Of a stretch of DNA of 64,000 bases, positions 45,330 through 56,790 are shown in pieces; position 1 is the stretch's first letter, and each line of letters opens with the position of its first letter. The notes beneath the pieces are model-generated. The model was not told the origin of the DNA, made no database searches, and saw only the letters and a list, made by a program, of their open reading frames with translations. Position numbers and translations under genes: made by a program. The stretch comes from Mermis nigrescens. Lineage: Eukaryota > Nematoda > Enoplea > Mermithida > Mermithidae. The stretch lies in NCBI GenBank assembly GCA_036768485.1, contig JAVLUZ010000701.1, forward strand, positions 124,001 through 188,000, written 5' to 3'.

Positions 45330-46735
45330 CGATCAACTATTGACTAAGCGGCGTGGAAACAATTACGAGTGCGAGCGATGTCTTCAAATATAGAAAACTT
45401 ATTCTCGTATAGACGCATCATTAATAGCGTTAGCGTAGACTACAAATTATTTATATTTATAAAACAAAGCTGAATATTTAAGATTATATATTTATGCGAC
45501 ATATCACTTTTAAGCGGTTAAGTGAATTCAATTTTTTTCTACACACAGATGCGCAATAGTGAAAGTTTACATCAAGTAATAGTAGATACATGATCGAGCT
45601 TGAATATAATATCTCTGACAATTATAATGAACGCATTATTGATCATGCGTGCTAACAAAACTAGAGAGAACGTAAAAACCGCAAAGGCCATTAGTCCGCT
45701 TCATTTAACGTTGGGGTTTTTGAAAAATTTTAAAAAGCCCACAAAATTCTTTTGAACTAACGCCTTAGCTGTGATATTTTACAGTATATCGAGTTATGGT
45801 GAGACAGTTGCCATTGTCAGACCGCATAACTGCATTAAAATTTTAAACCACTTTTATAGCCCGATTCATACGGTTTAAATTCAAAAGGAAACCGCAAGCT
45901 AAGTTGAATGAAGCAGACTGTAATAAGTTTGCGTATCTGATATTTAAGTAGTTAACCGAGGAAAACTAAGTGGAAGTAAATTAAGTCTGGCTGGCAAGTA
46001 CTAAATTGACACATTAAGCGGTCGAGATAGCCAAACAGAACCGATTCACGATAAAATAATAGAAAATAATGAAAGCGATAAACATGTTCATCGTAATGCA
46101 TCTTCAAGCTAAGTACTGCGTTTTGTAATATTCGTTTCTGCAGCAAGCTCCGCTGCTCATAAGAACTGCTTATGATAGCGACCTTAGAATTCGGCAGAAT
46201 AGTCAACAGGCTGAAACGCTTACTAGTCCTTAATACTAAAACCTGATCTCTACCAATCAAAATAATCCCTTCTTCAGAAAATTTTTTTCGAAATTTTCGG
46301 ACCCCAGGTCCGCCCAAAATATTGGCCATGTCCATGATAAACATACAGAAGAAAACAAACCGACTTGAGCTACAGTACATTAAGCAATAATTATACATTT
46401 TGCGTACGTAAACACGTCTCACGAGTTTGAAAAAATTATGAAACGATCGAACCACGTTACGATAGCAACAGCGACATCAGTCGCAAGAATAATACGCAAG
46501 CACAACTATTCTAAACTAATTAATTGTACAAATAAGTCACACACCCGTCCGTCATGGTGGTTCATACGCACACGAACGTCACAGAATCATCGGTTGCCTA
46601 CGAATAAAAACCCGTCTACGACGCGTTTCGAAAAAAAATTCGAAAAACAGAACGTAAGCGCGAAAAAACCGGAAAGAAAAATAAGCGGGAAACCGGCGCA
46701 CGTGCACATTGAGGGGGGGGGGTATTTAATTCCTT
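45330..46735. other. No recognised gene; contains an unidentified 167-codon frame
   Basis: The minus-strand frame at 45952-46455 is one of the longest in the window. Its middle part (ILGGPGVRKFRKKFSEEG near 46268-46325) looks like a transposon terminus read in frame, and the rest has no recognised domain. The right part, up to 46690, is somewhat richer in CG dinucleotides. Confidence 0.3.
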
Positions 46736-47830
46736 CATAACGGCTTGAAATTTCGGGTGGGGGCATAAATGGGCGGCGACCGGAGTCTGGGAGTCAGACG
46801 GCGTAAAATCGACAAAAATCCCAAAGCATGCAAAAAATTCAATTCTGGAGGTCTATCGATGTTTGGAGGTCCAGTAGCGGATCTAAGATTTTCCTAAGGG
46901 AGGGGGGCGGAATCCCAACTTTTCCAAAAACAGTCAAAAATAGGTCCGAAACTAGGCCCTTAACGAGCGAAATAGCGTTTTTTCGGTGTTTTACATTGTT
47001 CACTTTTACATAAAATCACTTTTGACGCAATATTTTTCTGAGAATTTTAAAATTTCCCACAATTTTGTTCGAAAAAATCATTAAATTTCTTTGACTTTAA
47101 TAAAAATCTGGCGCGAAGCGCCGGAAAAATTTGTGAAATTAAGGCGGATAGACGTCTAGAAGCATGCTTTACTGCTTGATTTCCTGTATTTATAGCATTT
47201 GATGTGAAACATCGAAAATAGTTATTAAATAGTTATTATTATTAAAAAATAGTTAATAAAATAGCTATTTCTGCTGTTAGAAAATGACTTCCGGGTCGCC
47301 AATAAAGTAAATAAATGTCATCAATAGGTATCATTCGGCGCGTAGCGCCGGAAAAATTTGAGAACATATGGTCACTGATGGCCAAAAATCAATGCAAATT
47401 GCATATCCATTCTTTATCTCGCCAAATATTTTTGGCCAATGGGGGGAGGGGGAGCGGCCCCGCCTTATCCCCTTAAATCCGCTCCTGGGGGGTCTACTGG
47501 ATTCTAAGCGTACAAATCCACACGCCGATACGTGGTGTGGGGCCTAGCCATTGGTGTAGTATGACTCTAATTTTTAGCCAAAAAATGGCAAAAATAAATA
47601 AAAAGAGCAAAAAAACGCAAATTTTTCCAACCGGAGAGCGATCAAAAATTTCTAGGGCATGGGGGGACGACTAACTTTGGGTGGCGGATACCCCGTTACA
47701 TTTATGCTTCCTCGTCGAAGGATCATAGTCGGGCACACATAGTCATTTTGAGCTTATGATATGGTTTTTATCCACAGAAATAATCATGCAAAACTTTTCG
47801 ATTATGGAAATTTTGGTACCTTTTGCCGAC
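46736..47830. other. Repeat mosaic with family C pieces, no gene recognised
   Basis: A family C left part (AACGGCTTGAAATTTCGGG, 46740) and right part (GGCAAAAATAAATAAAAAG through GGGGGACGACTAACTTTGGG to CCCCGTTACATTTATG at 47705) flank other repeats. GGCGCGAAGCGCCGG (47110) and GGCGCGTAGCGCCGG (47337) hairpin snippets lie between. Confidence 0.45.
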
Positions 47831-47837
47831 TGATAAT

Positions 47838-48108
47838 CACATCTGGGCGTGGGGGGTTTGGTGGTATGCACCCCCCCCCCGAGAAACCGAAATACACCCT
47901 CCCCAGAAATCAAAATACCTCCCCCAGAATTCAATTTTTGAAATTTTTTTTTTGTTTTTTTTCGGCAATTTTTTAATGCCACTGGATAGTGCTCGATGAG
48001 AAACGTAAAAAATTGTGTTTTTTCGCCATACCACCATTTTAAGGCCATTTTTTGACCTTTGAAAAATCTTGCACCCCCTCCCCAGAATTTTGGTGCTGCC
48101 CACGTATG
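47838..48108 (-). mobile_element. Family B hAT-type MITE
   Basis: 271 bp from CACATCTGGGCGTGG to GCTGCCCACGTATG. TSDs CTGATAAT and CTTATAAT agree at 7 of 8. Confidence 0.87.
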
Positions 48109-48309
48109 CTTATAATGCGTTAGCGATCGAGCAAAAAATAAAAGGTCGGAAATTTTTGAATTGACGAATTTCGTCTAAAACAGTCAAAATTGGCTAAAAT
48201 ACTTAAAAAAATTCGTTGTAAGTATTTGGATGTGTGGGTCATTTTGCCATTAGACGCGCAGAGAAACGAATCGATTGGCCATAAATGCAGAGGTTACAAC
48301 CCCAGTGGG

Positions 48310-48545
48310 CGTGAGAGAGGTCAAATTGAATCAATCCTCAACGAATCCAAAAAGTAAGTCCCACAAAACACAATAAAATTAGACTTTCGAAAAATTTCCA
48401 TTTTCTCCCGCAATTTGTTGGTGCCGATAGATAGAGCTCGATAAGAAGTGTCAAAAACTAAACTTGGGTTTTTTGTCACTACCATAAATTTCCGGTATCT
48501 TTTTATGCCTTCGAAATTTTTTGATCTCGTAATTTCAGCCCTACC
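48310..48545 (-). mobile_element. Diverged family-B-like element
   Basis: It shares the B core in altered form (TGCCGATAGATAGAGCTCGATAAG and ACTACCATAAATTTCC) and lacks clear termini. Confidence 0.45.
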
Positions 48546-48565
48546 AACCAATATACGATTTCAAC

Positions 48566-49095
48566 CAGGGGCGTACGCAGGATTTTTTAAAGGGGGAAGT
48601 GTGGTCCGGAATTGGTGACCCTATATTTCGGGATATGTTCGCCGGGGCCCAGAATACAGTGCATTTTCTGACGTTTCCGAACATGCACTATGCATTAAGC
48701 TCGTAAAATCTTAACTTTTCAGAAAAAAATTAATTTCTCTCAATAGGCTATAAAAATGTAGTTTTTTGGCCGCGCCCGAGACAAACTTATAGAAAATAAC
48801 GAGCTTACGGCGCGAAGCGCCGAAAATTATGAGATTTTCCGATCAAAAGCAGGCACGTAGCTGGTCTCCTATTTGGGGGGCCAACACCAATTTTGGGGGA
48901 CTTAGCCCAAAAATAGCACAAAATAATGTTTGAAAAGTCATATTTTTCCGGTTTTTTTAATTTCGGGGGTTCAGACCCCCCATTCCCCCAAAGCTACGGG
49001 CCTGATGAAAAGATGCCAATTCCCATGCATTACCTTACATTCCCAAAATTATTTCTGGGATAAGGGGGCAGCCCCCTCGCCTGCGTACGCCCATG
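48566..49095. mobile_element. Family I hAT-type element in the headcase 3' flank
   Basis: The ends are CAGGGGCGTACGCAGG and CCTGCGTACGCCCATG. A perfect 8-bp TSD, ATTTCAAC, flanks it (48558-48565 and 49096-49103). It contains a family A element and one GGCGCGAAGCGCCG snippet. It begins 76 bp after the headcase stop codon and so probably lies in or beside its 3' untranslated region. Confidence 0.9.
48850..49004 (-). mobile_element. Family A MITE nested in family I, copy 4
   Basis: 155 bp, in reverse orientation to the other copies. The ends are CAGGCACGTAGCT and AGCTACGGGCCTG. TSDs ATCAAAAG and ATGAAAAG agree at 7 of 8. Confidence 0.87.
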
Positions 49096-49170
49096 ATTTC
49101 AACCCATTCCTCGGAGCACAAACTTGCGCATTTACATAAAAACCTGTAAACATCACGTTTGCCGCGTACG

Positions 49171-49506
49171 TTACGCCAAAATCGACCCGACCCGATCAAT
49201 GTTGTTCAAGCGCAAACGCGCGAAATGGAAATCGGCGTGTCCGCAATTGGGACACGTGTTCAATTCGCTGTAAGAAGAAAAAGGACGCGACGCGACGACG
49301 GGCAACATGGCGCGACACGCGACGCACAAAGGCGCGCAGCAGACGCGCGACGCCAACACGTCGTACGCGTACAGCGTGCCGACGATCATGCGATTGCCGA
49401 CGAACCAATCGCGACTCGAACAGCGGCCGCATCGCAATTGGCCCGGTCGCTCCAGGCACTGCACGCAAATCGCGTGCATGAACGCATCGCGGTTGTCGTG
49501 CTTCAA
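49171..49506 (-). CDS. HECA: Headcase (HECA) homologue, last coding exon
   Basis: After the acceptor CATTTTTGCAG the minus strand encodes 111 residues and a TAA stop (49173-49171). It contains HAICVQCLERPGQLRCGRC, then VGTLYAYDVLAS, VCCAPLCVACRAM and a closing CPNCGHADFHF. These correspond to the C-terminal cysteine-rich domain of human HECA (CVDCLEG...KCKSRW, GTMYTYDILAASPCC, CPHCGNLDYHF). Headcase is a conserved regulator of growth and imaginal-cell differentiation in Drosophila and a candidate cell-cycle regulator in mammals. The exon is strikingly GC-rich for this window. The open frame on the opposite strand is only its shadow. Confidence 0.95.
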   Translation of the reverse strand: MKHDNRDAFMHAICVQCLERPGQLRCGRCSSRDWFVGNRMIVGTLYAYDVLASRVCCAPLCVACRAMLPVVASRPFSSYSELNTCPNCGHADFHFARLRLNNIDRVGSILA

Positions 49507-50073
49507 CTGCAAAAATGTACTTTTTAATATTCCATTATTATACGTTAGGTACTAAGAACAACGTTATTAGCGCACATGATCTTGGGTTGGGGTTTCTACT
49601 TTATAAAGGTTATTAGATATTGCCATTGAGAGGAGGGGGCTGGAACCCCAGAATGATAAAATGAGAGATTTTCTGTGGGAAATGAGGCAAAATGAATGCT
49701 AAAAATGGATTAAAATCGAAACTTTTCTCCAAAAAGTGCTCAAAATCGATCAGACACTACGTAATAACGTGGCTTTAACGCAATTTCAGCGCTTATACCA
49801 CTTTTTGCGGTCATTTTGGCCCAAAAAAGCTCAATTTTTGACAATTAAGTGTTCACGATTATTTGCTTTTCAAAACGACGAAAATAATCAGGATAGTCTA
49901 TCAAATACTCTTTCATGGTACTAACGCACTTTTAAAGCATTTTCATTTCATTTGACTGCATTATATCGCTTTAAATATTAAAAACATAGAAATATATCAA
50001 TTTTGGGCTTTTTGAGTGAAAACACGTAAAAGCAGTAATTTGGGTAAATTTGGACATTTTTACTCCTTTTGTC
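49507..50073. other. Intron, no gene recognised
   Basis: The headcase intron holds an old dispersed repeat (AACGCAATTTCAGCGCTTAT near 49780, ATTTTGGCCCAAAAAAGCTC near 49814) shared with 59630-59710 (family J). Confidence 0.45.
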
Positions 50074-50302
50074 CATACGGGGGCAGCACCGAAATTCTAA
50101 GGGGGGTGCAAGATTTTTCAGAGGTCAAAAAATGGCCCTAAAAATGGTGGTATAGCGCAGAAAAACAATTTTTCAACGTTTCTCATTGGAAACTATTCAT
50201 TGGTATCAAAAAATTGCGAAAAAACGAAAAAAATTCCAAAAATTTAATTCTGTGGGGGAGTTTTGGTTTCTCGGGGGTGCATACCCCCCACGCCCAGGTG
50301 TA
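50074..50302 (+). mobile_element. Family B hAT-type MITE
   Basis: 229 bp from CATACGGGGGCAGCACC to CACGCCCAGGTGTA. TSDs CTTTTGTC and CTTCTGTC agree at 7 of 8. A family D end (CGCCGGACAGTACC, CTTCGGCGGG) follows at 50350-50410, close to the donor of the next headcase exon. Confidence 0.85.
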
Positions 50303-50450
50303 CTTCTGTCCCAAAAAATGATGTAGAAAAACGTTCCATCGGCTCAAAATCGCCGGACAGTACCTGTCTGGTTGATCCTTCGGCGGGAATAATATCCTTC
50401 CCACCCCTACAATATAATATGAAGTGTGCCATCAAATTTTATAAACTTAC

Positions 50451-50639
50451 TTTTATGCCCAAATTAGCGTGATTAAGTGGCGATACGAAAAGAGTGCCGT
50501 CAATCAAGGGGTAGCGATCGTAAATCGGCAATGAAATGGAGCACAAAACACACGTCATGTCTCTCATTTTCCGATCACCCAAACTGGTCAGAACGAAAAT
50601 TCTGGTTTCGTCATTGCCCTGAGGGCAATCATCTTCCAT
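50451..50639 (-). CDS. HECA: Headcase homologue, internal exon
   Basis: Sixty-three whole codons lie between the acceptor CAATATTTAAG and the donor ATAAAA|GTAAGT. The peptide has MEDDCPQG, then CVLCSISLPIYDRYPLIDGT and LFVSPLNH. Human HECA has MEDDAQVG, CALCHRALPVFEQFPLVDGT and LFLSPSRH at the corresponding place. Phase 0 at both ends matches the exons at 52351 and 49171. The CxxC pair belongs to the start of the C-terminal cysteine-rich region. Confidence 0.95.
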
Positions 50640-51418
50640 CTTAAATATTGAAATAATTCATGTTTGGTTGTTTTTATTTTATCAAGTCGAAACACCTTTC
50701 AATACAAATATAATAATATATTACAATATACGTACCAGCAAAAAACTAGGTTTTGTCAACCCTTTTTTTGAATAAGCATATTACGCAAAGAAGGGCGAAC
50801 TTTGAAAATCACTTTGTGAATTTTCACATTAATTTTAGTAATTTTTTGTTTTGCCTATAACAGGTTCAGGCGTTGATTTTTTTATTTATTGATTCATTCA
50901 TCCAAAGCACGGTCCGGAGATTGTAACATGGCGCCACACCTCAATATCTCCTCTTCACTTAAAACTATGTACTTACAAGCTTTTAAATTGAATATTTTTA
51001 ACATTTCTGTCATTTTTTTATTCAGCTCTAGACTACACATAAGATACATATGTATAAGAAAAAATAATGCAGAACAAGTAGGTAGGTTATTCCATGACGA
51101 GCTGGATTAGCACCAAATAGCAAAACATACATAGACAATAATACATATAACCAAATAAGCCGAACTGCAGTCTAAAACAAGAGTTATTAATATACTCGCT
51201 CAAAGGCACAGGTCCTACAGATTTTACATTCACTGAATAGTTCGAATCGCAATAAATGAGTTTTTTTATAGAAATTCTTTGCTTTACTCTCTAATTCAAC
51301 ATATGTTTGTGTAAGATAAGAATAAAGATGAAAAATTTGAGAAAAAATCTCTGAGGAAGAGTCGCATGACAGATTAAACAGGCAAGAAAGGTTTAAAGAA
51401 AAGATTTAGAAAAAGAAG
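50640..51418. other. Intron, no gene recognised
   Basis: AT-rich headcase intron sequence without recognisable repeats. Confidence 0.35.
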
Positions 51419-51860
51419 TACTTATTCACCCAATTATAAGCACCACTCGTGTATAAGTATATACCCCTGCTTTTCGGGGGTAGGAAAATGGAAAACTTTT
51501 CTCCTTGCATCAGCACCATGTAGCAAGTTACATCTGTTAGGGAATTTTGACTTATTTTAAACTCAGTCACCATATACATACATTTTGATCAATTAACCTA
51601 AAACCGTTTGGTAGAATAAATGGCACACAGAGGTTTAGGTAGGTATACTTATCTTTTATTGGTCAATTTATTCTTCAATGGTATGTATGTGTGTGCCCTG
51701 CTAACTTCTCAAAATACTAATCTATCTCGGACGCTATTTATAAACGATTTCTGAGCGTTTTCGCATGATTAAACTCGTGTTCCTGTGTATAAGCACCTGC
51801 ATGCATTTTTTGCCTGAAAATTCTGAAAAAAGTGGTGCTTATACACGAGTAAATACAGTA
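51419..51860. mobile_element. TIR element with ATAAGCACCACT ends
   Basis: The right end, read inward, is TACTGTATTTACTCGTGTAT then AAGCACCAC. The left end is TACTTATTCACCCAATTATA then AAGCACCACTCG. The element resembles MITEs with TA-starting ends of the Tigger/mariner kind. No coding sequence. Confidence 0.5.
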
Positions 51861-52350
51861 TCTAGAGTTCTAAGATATTAGAATTTTGACTACATGACTT
51901 TGAAATTGATTGCAAAATTATAGTAAATGATTAGTCATTAATGTTCAATCTTTGTCATTTACATATGCAACGTATCATAACTCTGCAGTCTTCAAACAAT
52001 GTGTACATCACATACACAAAAGGAAAAATACAAAGATTTTCCAGCAATGTTAAGATATGTAAGGTTGAGATGAAATTATCGCTAAAATTGGAAAAGGGCC
52101 AAATGTTTAAATAAACAATAAATATTTGTCGATGAAACATTAGGAAAAAGATTTTCCATTCCATTAAAGGCGGAAAGAATGCAAGTTCTTTCGCGAAAAA
52201 GGGTAGTTAAATCCACACTAAGTTTCGGAGACAATGCGATTTCAATTATTTAGGTGATAGTGCATATCAGCAAAACAAGCTAATAAAAGTAAGTCAAAAA
52301 AGTTGGGAGTGTGCTGAAAATTAGCGTTACAAAAAGAAAAGGATTATTAC
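51861..52350. other. Intron, no gene recognised
   Basis: AT-rich headcase intron. Confidence 0.3.
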
Positions 52351-52446
52351 TTTCACATGTATTCCGTTCCTTTTCCACGATGGCAACTGGATGAACAGTC
52401 CGGTCAATGAATCGCGATGACGAAAGATGCTCCCTGTACATTGAAC
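52351..52446 (-). CDS. HECA: Headcase homologue, internal exon
   Basis: Thirty-two whole codons follow the acceptor GCATTTAG and end GTGAAA|GTAATA. The peptide includes GSIFRHRDSLTGLFIQLPSW, then KRNGIHVK, and continues directly into MEDD of the next exon. Human HECA has LDLSELLTHIPRHKLNTFHV then RMEDD here. Similarity is modest, but length, phase and the junction to MEDD support it well. Confidence 0.8.
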
Positions 52447-53639
52447 CTAAATGCGAATTGATATATTTATTGTGAACCTAGCAAATGACATTAACACCAC
52501 TTTCCTAATTAAGCAACTAATTTTGTATGAGCTTGCAATATGTATGGTATAAATCGTTAATGCACGTATTTAATTTAGCATATTTTCGATAAAAATTGAA
52601 TTTCCTCATACCCGCCAACATATTTTGCTAAAATGAGACCACTTACATATCAATGCTTTCGATATAGAATGTGCAGTGCCAGCATTACGTTTGTAAATTA
52701 GAATTTAAGCAGAATAGATCATTTTGACAGTAGAAAAAGTGAAGTAGCGCTTAGAAAAATAAATAGGACTTCGAATTTCAAAAATTTGAAAAACCTCAAA
52801 GTTAAGTAGACCTTAATTAACTGGACTTGGCTTGAAATCACTCATGCACACTGGGGGGTGTATGGGGTATCCCCTTCGATTTTCGGAAAGCATTCCTCCC
52901 TCAGGCTATTTTGTACCAGAACCGATTGCTTGAACCACGAAAAAGCATCAAATGACGCTTATAAGTGTAATTTTGGGTGCATTACTTATTTTTCCAGCAG
53001 TAAACTGTTCAATTGATTCATCCGGACGCTTTTCTTTTATTTTGTATACATTTGATGTTGCACCATTTCATTGTCCTTGCTGTAATGGTTTTAATGCAAA
53101 TTTAACCAGAAATATTCATGAAAAATCAAATACGACTAATAATGTACAAAAATTTGGCATTAAATAGGTTAAAAATTACTCATTTACCCCCTCCCTAGGA
53201 AACTCGATTTTTCTCCTCCCAGAGCTTTTGACCGGTATGCATGTACGCTTAAAATATTTCCTACTTGGATCTTAAAACTATCGAGAAACACTAATTTATT
53301 TAGGAATCTTAATTCTCAATACTGCTAATGATTCCACAAGCGATTGTTTTAAAAACATTTGCATATACGTATGAAAAAAATTGAACTATTCTAAGTTTAC
53401 GCATAAAAACGAAACTTATTTATGTAGCGTTTAGATTCTTTAACTACGCAAATAAATGCAGTCTGCATGCTTAAACATATAATTATTTCCCTTCGAATAC
53501 TATTGCTATTGCAGGTCTTGTTATTTTTATTTTATAGCATAATATTTAATTAAATTTCTTCCAATCTGATCATAAATTGAACTATTTTTTCCTTTTAATA
53601 TTACTTGGCGGGCTAATTTTTAAAAATAGCTTAGCCATA
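52447..53639. other. Intron, no gene recognised
   Basis: From about 52842 (CATGCACACTGGGGGG) to 53246 (GAGCTTTTGACCGGTATGCATG) lies a probable relative of the TIR element at 27258-27682. The frame 52952-53167 inside it is not recognised. The rest is AT-rich. Confidence 0.35.
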
Positions 53640-54185
53640 GATGCATAAAGTCAGGGTCAGCAGGGGAGGCGGGTAAAATTCCAGAAGTCAAAAACAGTAA
53701 ATTTAGTGTACACGATTTTTTGCTATTGAAATGACAAAAACGCTTAAAATAGCTGACAAAGCGCTTTTTCGTAATAGTATCACATTTTTTGAGCATTTTC
53801 AGTCCAGCAAATTTGTAAAAGTATTAGTCCACTGACACTATTACTACTTTTGCCCTCAAAAATAACGCAAAAAACCTTCTGTCAACTCAAAATCACCGGA
53901 CGGTACCGGTCTGACTAATCCCTCAAAGTGATAACCCCTCACTCGTAGGTGCACAAGATCAGGGTCAGCAGGGAGGGTAATATTTCAGAAATCCAAAACA
54001 GTAAATCTAACGTTTGCGAATTTTTTTGTTGTTTAAAAGACCAACATGGTCAAAACAGCATATAAAACGTCTTTTCGTGGTAATTTCGCATTTTTAGTCC
54101 ATTTTAACTTCTTTATATCACTTTTAGCACTAAAAAATACAGAAAATGATAATTCTGGGCGCTTTCTGGATGAAAGTACATAAAA
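53640..54185. repeat. Two family D copies in tandem
   Basis: The phrase AGTCAGGGTCAGCAGGGGAGG at 53650 recurs as GATCAGGGTCAGCAGGGAGG at 53960. Both are followed by AATTTCAGAA/TCCAGAAGTCAAAAACAG-type sequence. The first copy ends GGACGGTACCGGTCTGAC, then CCCTCACTCGTAGGTG. Confidence 0.6.
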
Positions 54186-54193
54186 GTACTAAT

Positions 54194-54469
54194 CATAGGT
54201 GGGCAACCAAATTTTGAGGGGGGGGGGGTGCAAGATTTTTTAAAGATTAAAAATGGTCTTAAAAATGATGGTATGGCGAAAAAACACCATTCTTGTAGCG
54301 TTTCGCATCGAGCACTATCCATTGGCATCAAAAAATTGCAAAAAAAAACAAAAAAATTCTGAATTCTGGGGTGTTCTTTGATTCTCGGGGAGGAGGGGGT
54401 ATTCGGCCTTTTGAGAGTGTATACTCACCAGACCCACCCTCCGCCCACGCCAACGTGTGGTAGTAATCC
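54194..54469 (+). mobile_element. Family B hAT-type MITE
   Basis: 276 bp from CATAGGTGGGCAACC to CGCCAACGTGTG. TSDs GTACTAAT and GTAGTAAT agree at 7 of 8. It is inserted in a family D copy whose right end (CGCCGGACAGAATCTGTCTG) resumes at 54560. Confidence 0.85.
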
Positions 54470-54665
54470 GGCGCGAATCGCCGGAAAATTTTAAACATTT
54501 CATTTTTACTGCTTTTGACCTCAAACATGATGCAAAAAAACTTTCCGTCAGCCCAAAATCGCCGGACAGAATCTGTCTGGCTGACCCTTCAGCGGGAAGG
54601 TAATACCCATACATGAGCAGCACCAGAATTCTGGAAGAGGAAAGGGGGTCAGGATGGGTCAAATC

Positions 54666-55428
54666 TAGAGCTGTGCCGGGGCCGCCTTTTTTGCCGGGGC
54701 CGGGCCTGGCCGGGGCCAATAATAGCGTGCTTTACCATGCTCATATTACGACCCTGCCCTACCCCTTATATGTACCAATGCATATATTCTTGCTTGGAAG
54801 ATATGCACGTCAAGCGTTAATATTTGCTGGGATTACAAGATATAACAGAACATGGGCATCGAGGGATCCAGACCCCTCAGAATTCACATTCTCCCCCAAA
54901 AAATCCGCTAGACCCCCCAGAAATTGATTTTCAGAATTTTTCTGTTTTCCCGCGGTTTTTTTGATGCTAATGGATAGCTCTCATTGAGAAACGCGAGAAA
55001 ACGGTGTTAAACCATATATTATCAGGCACTTTTTGACTTTGCAAAATTTTGGACCCCCTAGAATTTTTGAGCTGCCCATGTATGGATTTAACTCCTCTGA
55101 CTTGGATGCGTTTTTCAATGTGCTTTACTTTGCTAGGCTTATTATTCTATTTGTTCTGATAGACGTAGCTGTCTGCTACCAAGCAAGCTGGAAATGCTCG
55201 TCTATATGAATTGCAATTTAAAATATGTCAATTTTGATTATTAACTTGAAATTTGCACCAATCTGACATATTGAAATAAAGATTTGAATTAGCAAGATCT
55301 GTGGTTTGCTTTAAATTGAGTTCGAAGGTAAATCTGCTCGAAAAAATTATCAATTTTCTACATTATAATCAACTCTAACATTGGCCCCGGCCCCGGCCCG
55401 GGGCCAGCCTGGCCCCGGCACAGCTCTA
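54666..55428. mobile_element. Family F hAT-like element with GC-rich TIRs
   Basis: 763 bp. Both ends read TAGAGCTGTGCCGGGGCC inward, identical over 18 bases. The TSD GTCAAATC is perfect (54658-54665 and 55429-55436). It contains a family B element (54847-55084) and no coding sequence. Confidence 0.93.
54847..55084 (-). mobile_element. Family B element nested in family F
   Basis: A diverged copy running from AGAACATGGGCATCG to GCTGCCCATGTATG. Flanks GATATAAC and GATTTAAC agree at 7 of 8. Confidence 0.7.
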
Positions 55429-55436
55429 GTCAAATC

Positions 55437-56790
55437 GCCAAAAATGTTACTAAGAATATAATTCTGGGGGTCTGCATTAATCTGCGGGGTCTTTTTAACT
55501 TCTGGGGGTACAACCCCCTCCAAACCCCCTTCCACGCCCATGTGTGGTAATACCCTCCCTCACCCCCTATACGCATCTTTGCCCTCACCTCTATGTGCAT
55601 GAATGAGCTTAGCTGTCCCAAATTGAGACCAAAACACGCATGCCTCAAAATGTAAAATGGAACGAAACACTGTTGTCAGTGTGCATATGATTTTGCGTTT
55701 TACGTGCATATCGCATTGTCCTTTTTCGTGACGTTTTATTTATCATTGCGTTTTCTGAATAAGATATTGTTGTAATTGCATGTACTGAAAATGCAATAAT
55801 CAGCACTTTTCCAGTGTTCCAATTATTAGCAGCAAATGTAATTGCAAATTTTTACTTTGAATCAATTTTAATATAATTTTCGTTATCATAGTACTTCACA
55901 AGCTGTCATATGTATTTGTACTACGAGACATAACGCCATTTTTGCATACACTGCACACGTAGTTATGTATCATCGATGAAATTCACCGTGCGATAGCTGC
56001 TAGCAAGAACCGTTTCACTCAGTACTGCAGCAAGCAAGCAATATACAAAATTTGAAATTCATAACTTATGCAATAATGCTTCGCAAAAAAATTGAAAATT
56101 ACTTCAAAAATCTGTTTCGAATGTTTAAACTCAGTTTTCAAGCGTTGTAGAGTCCACATTTTCAGATCAGATAAGGAAAATGCGTACCTACCGCTGTGAA
56201 GATTCGGCAAAATTTATCGAAGTGGAAAAAACTGGAAAGTTATGATTCACGATAATCCTAATATCATAAGAGTGAGTTCAAATAAGGCAAAAATAAATCG
56301 AAGGTATTGATTGTCTGATTGATTTAAGTGAACCGTTACAAAAGCTGAGTTCGACATAAGACACAAATGAAACATAAATATGTAGGTAACCTACTATAAA
56401 AGCACAAGGTCCGGTTGGCCAGGGAGGGGTAAAATCGAGATTTTAGTGGTTAGGGAGGGTAAAATCCTAGATTTTTACTACAGCGAACTGATATTTTTGA
56501 CTATTTTTACGTCAAAATCGCTTGAAAATACACTATTTTTGGCTTAAACTGCTCGACAGTACCAAACTTTAAGACCCTTCAGGCGGGGTAATATCCTCCT
56601 TTCACCCTCGCTATGTGCATGTATGGTACCTATGTACATACGTACTCGGACATCCATACATAGTCGAGCCCTATTTCGGTATCCGGGAGTTCAATATCCA
56701 GGTTTTTCAATATCAAATAGAAATTAAATCGAACTATCCTAATCCAATGAATTTAATTAAATTATTATAAGTTAAGCAAACACATTGAAC
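55437..56790. other. Intron with family D-like pieces, no gene recognised
   Basis: 55460-55600 carries CCACGCCCATGTGTGG and TACCCTCCCTCACCCCC ends. 56405-56625 is a family D copy (AAGGTCCGGTTGGCC, then CTCGACAGTACC, CTTCAGGCGGGG). No exon was recognised between the two headcase exons. Confidence 0.4.

Noticed and set aside
49159..49555. Arginine-rich open frames on the plus strand opposite the headcase exon.
   Set aside because: They are shadows of the GC-rich minus-strand exon, which matches HECA.
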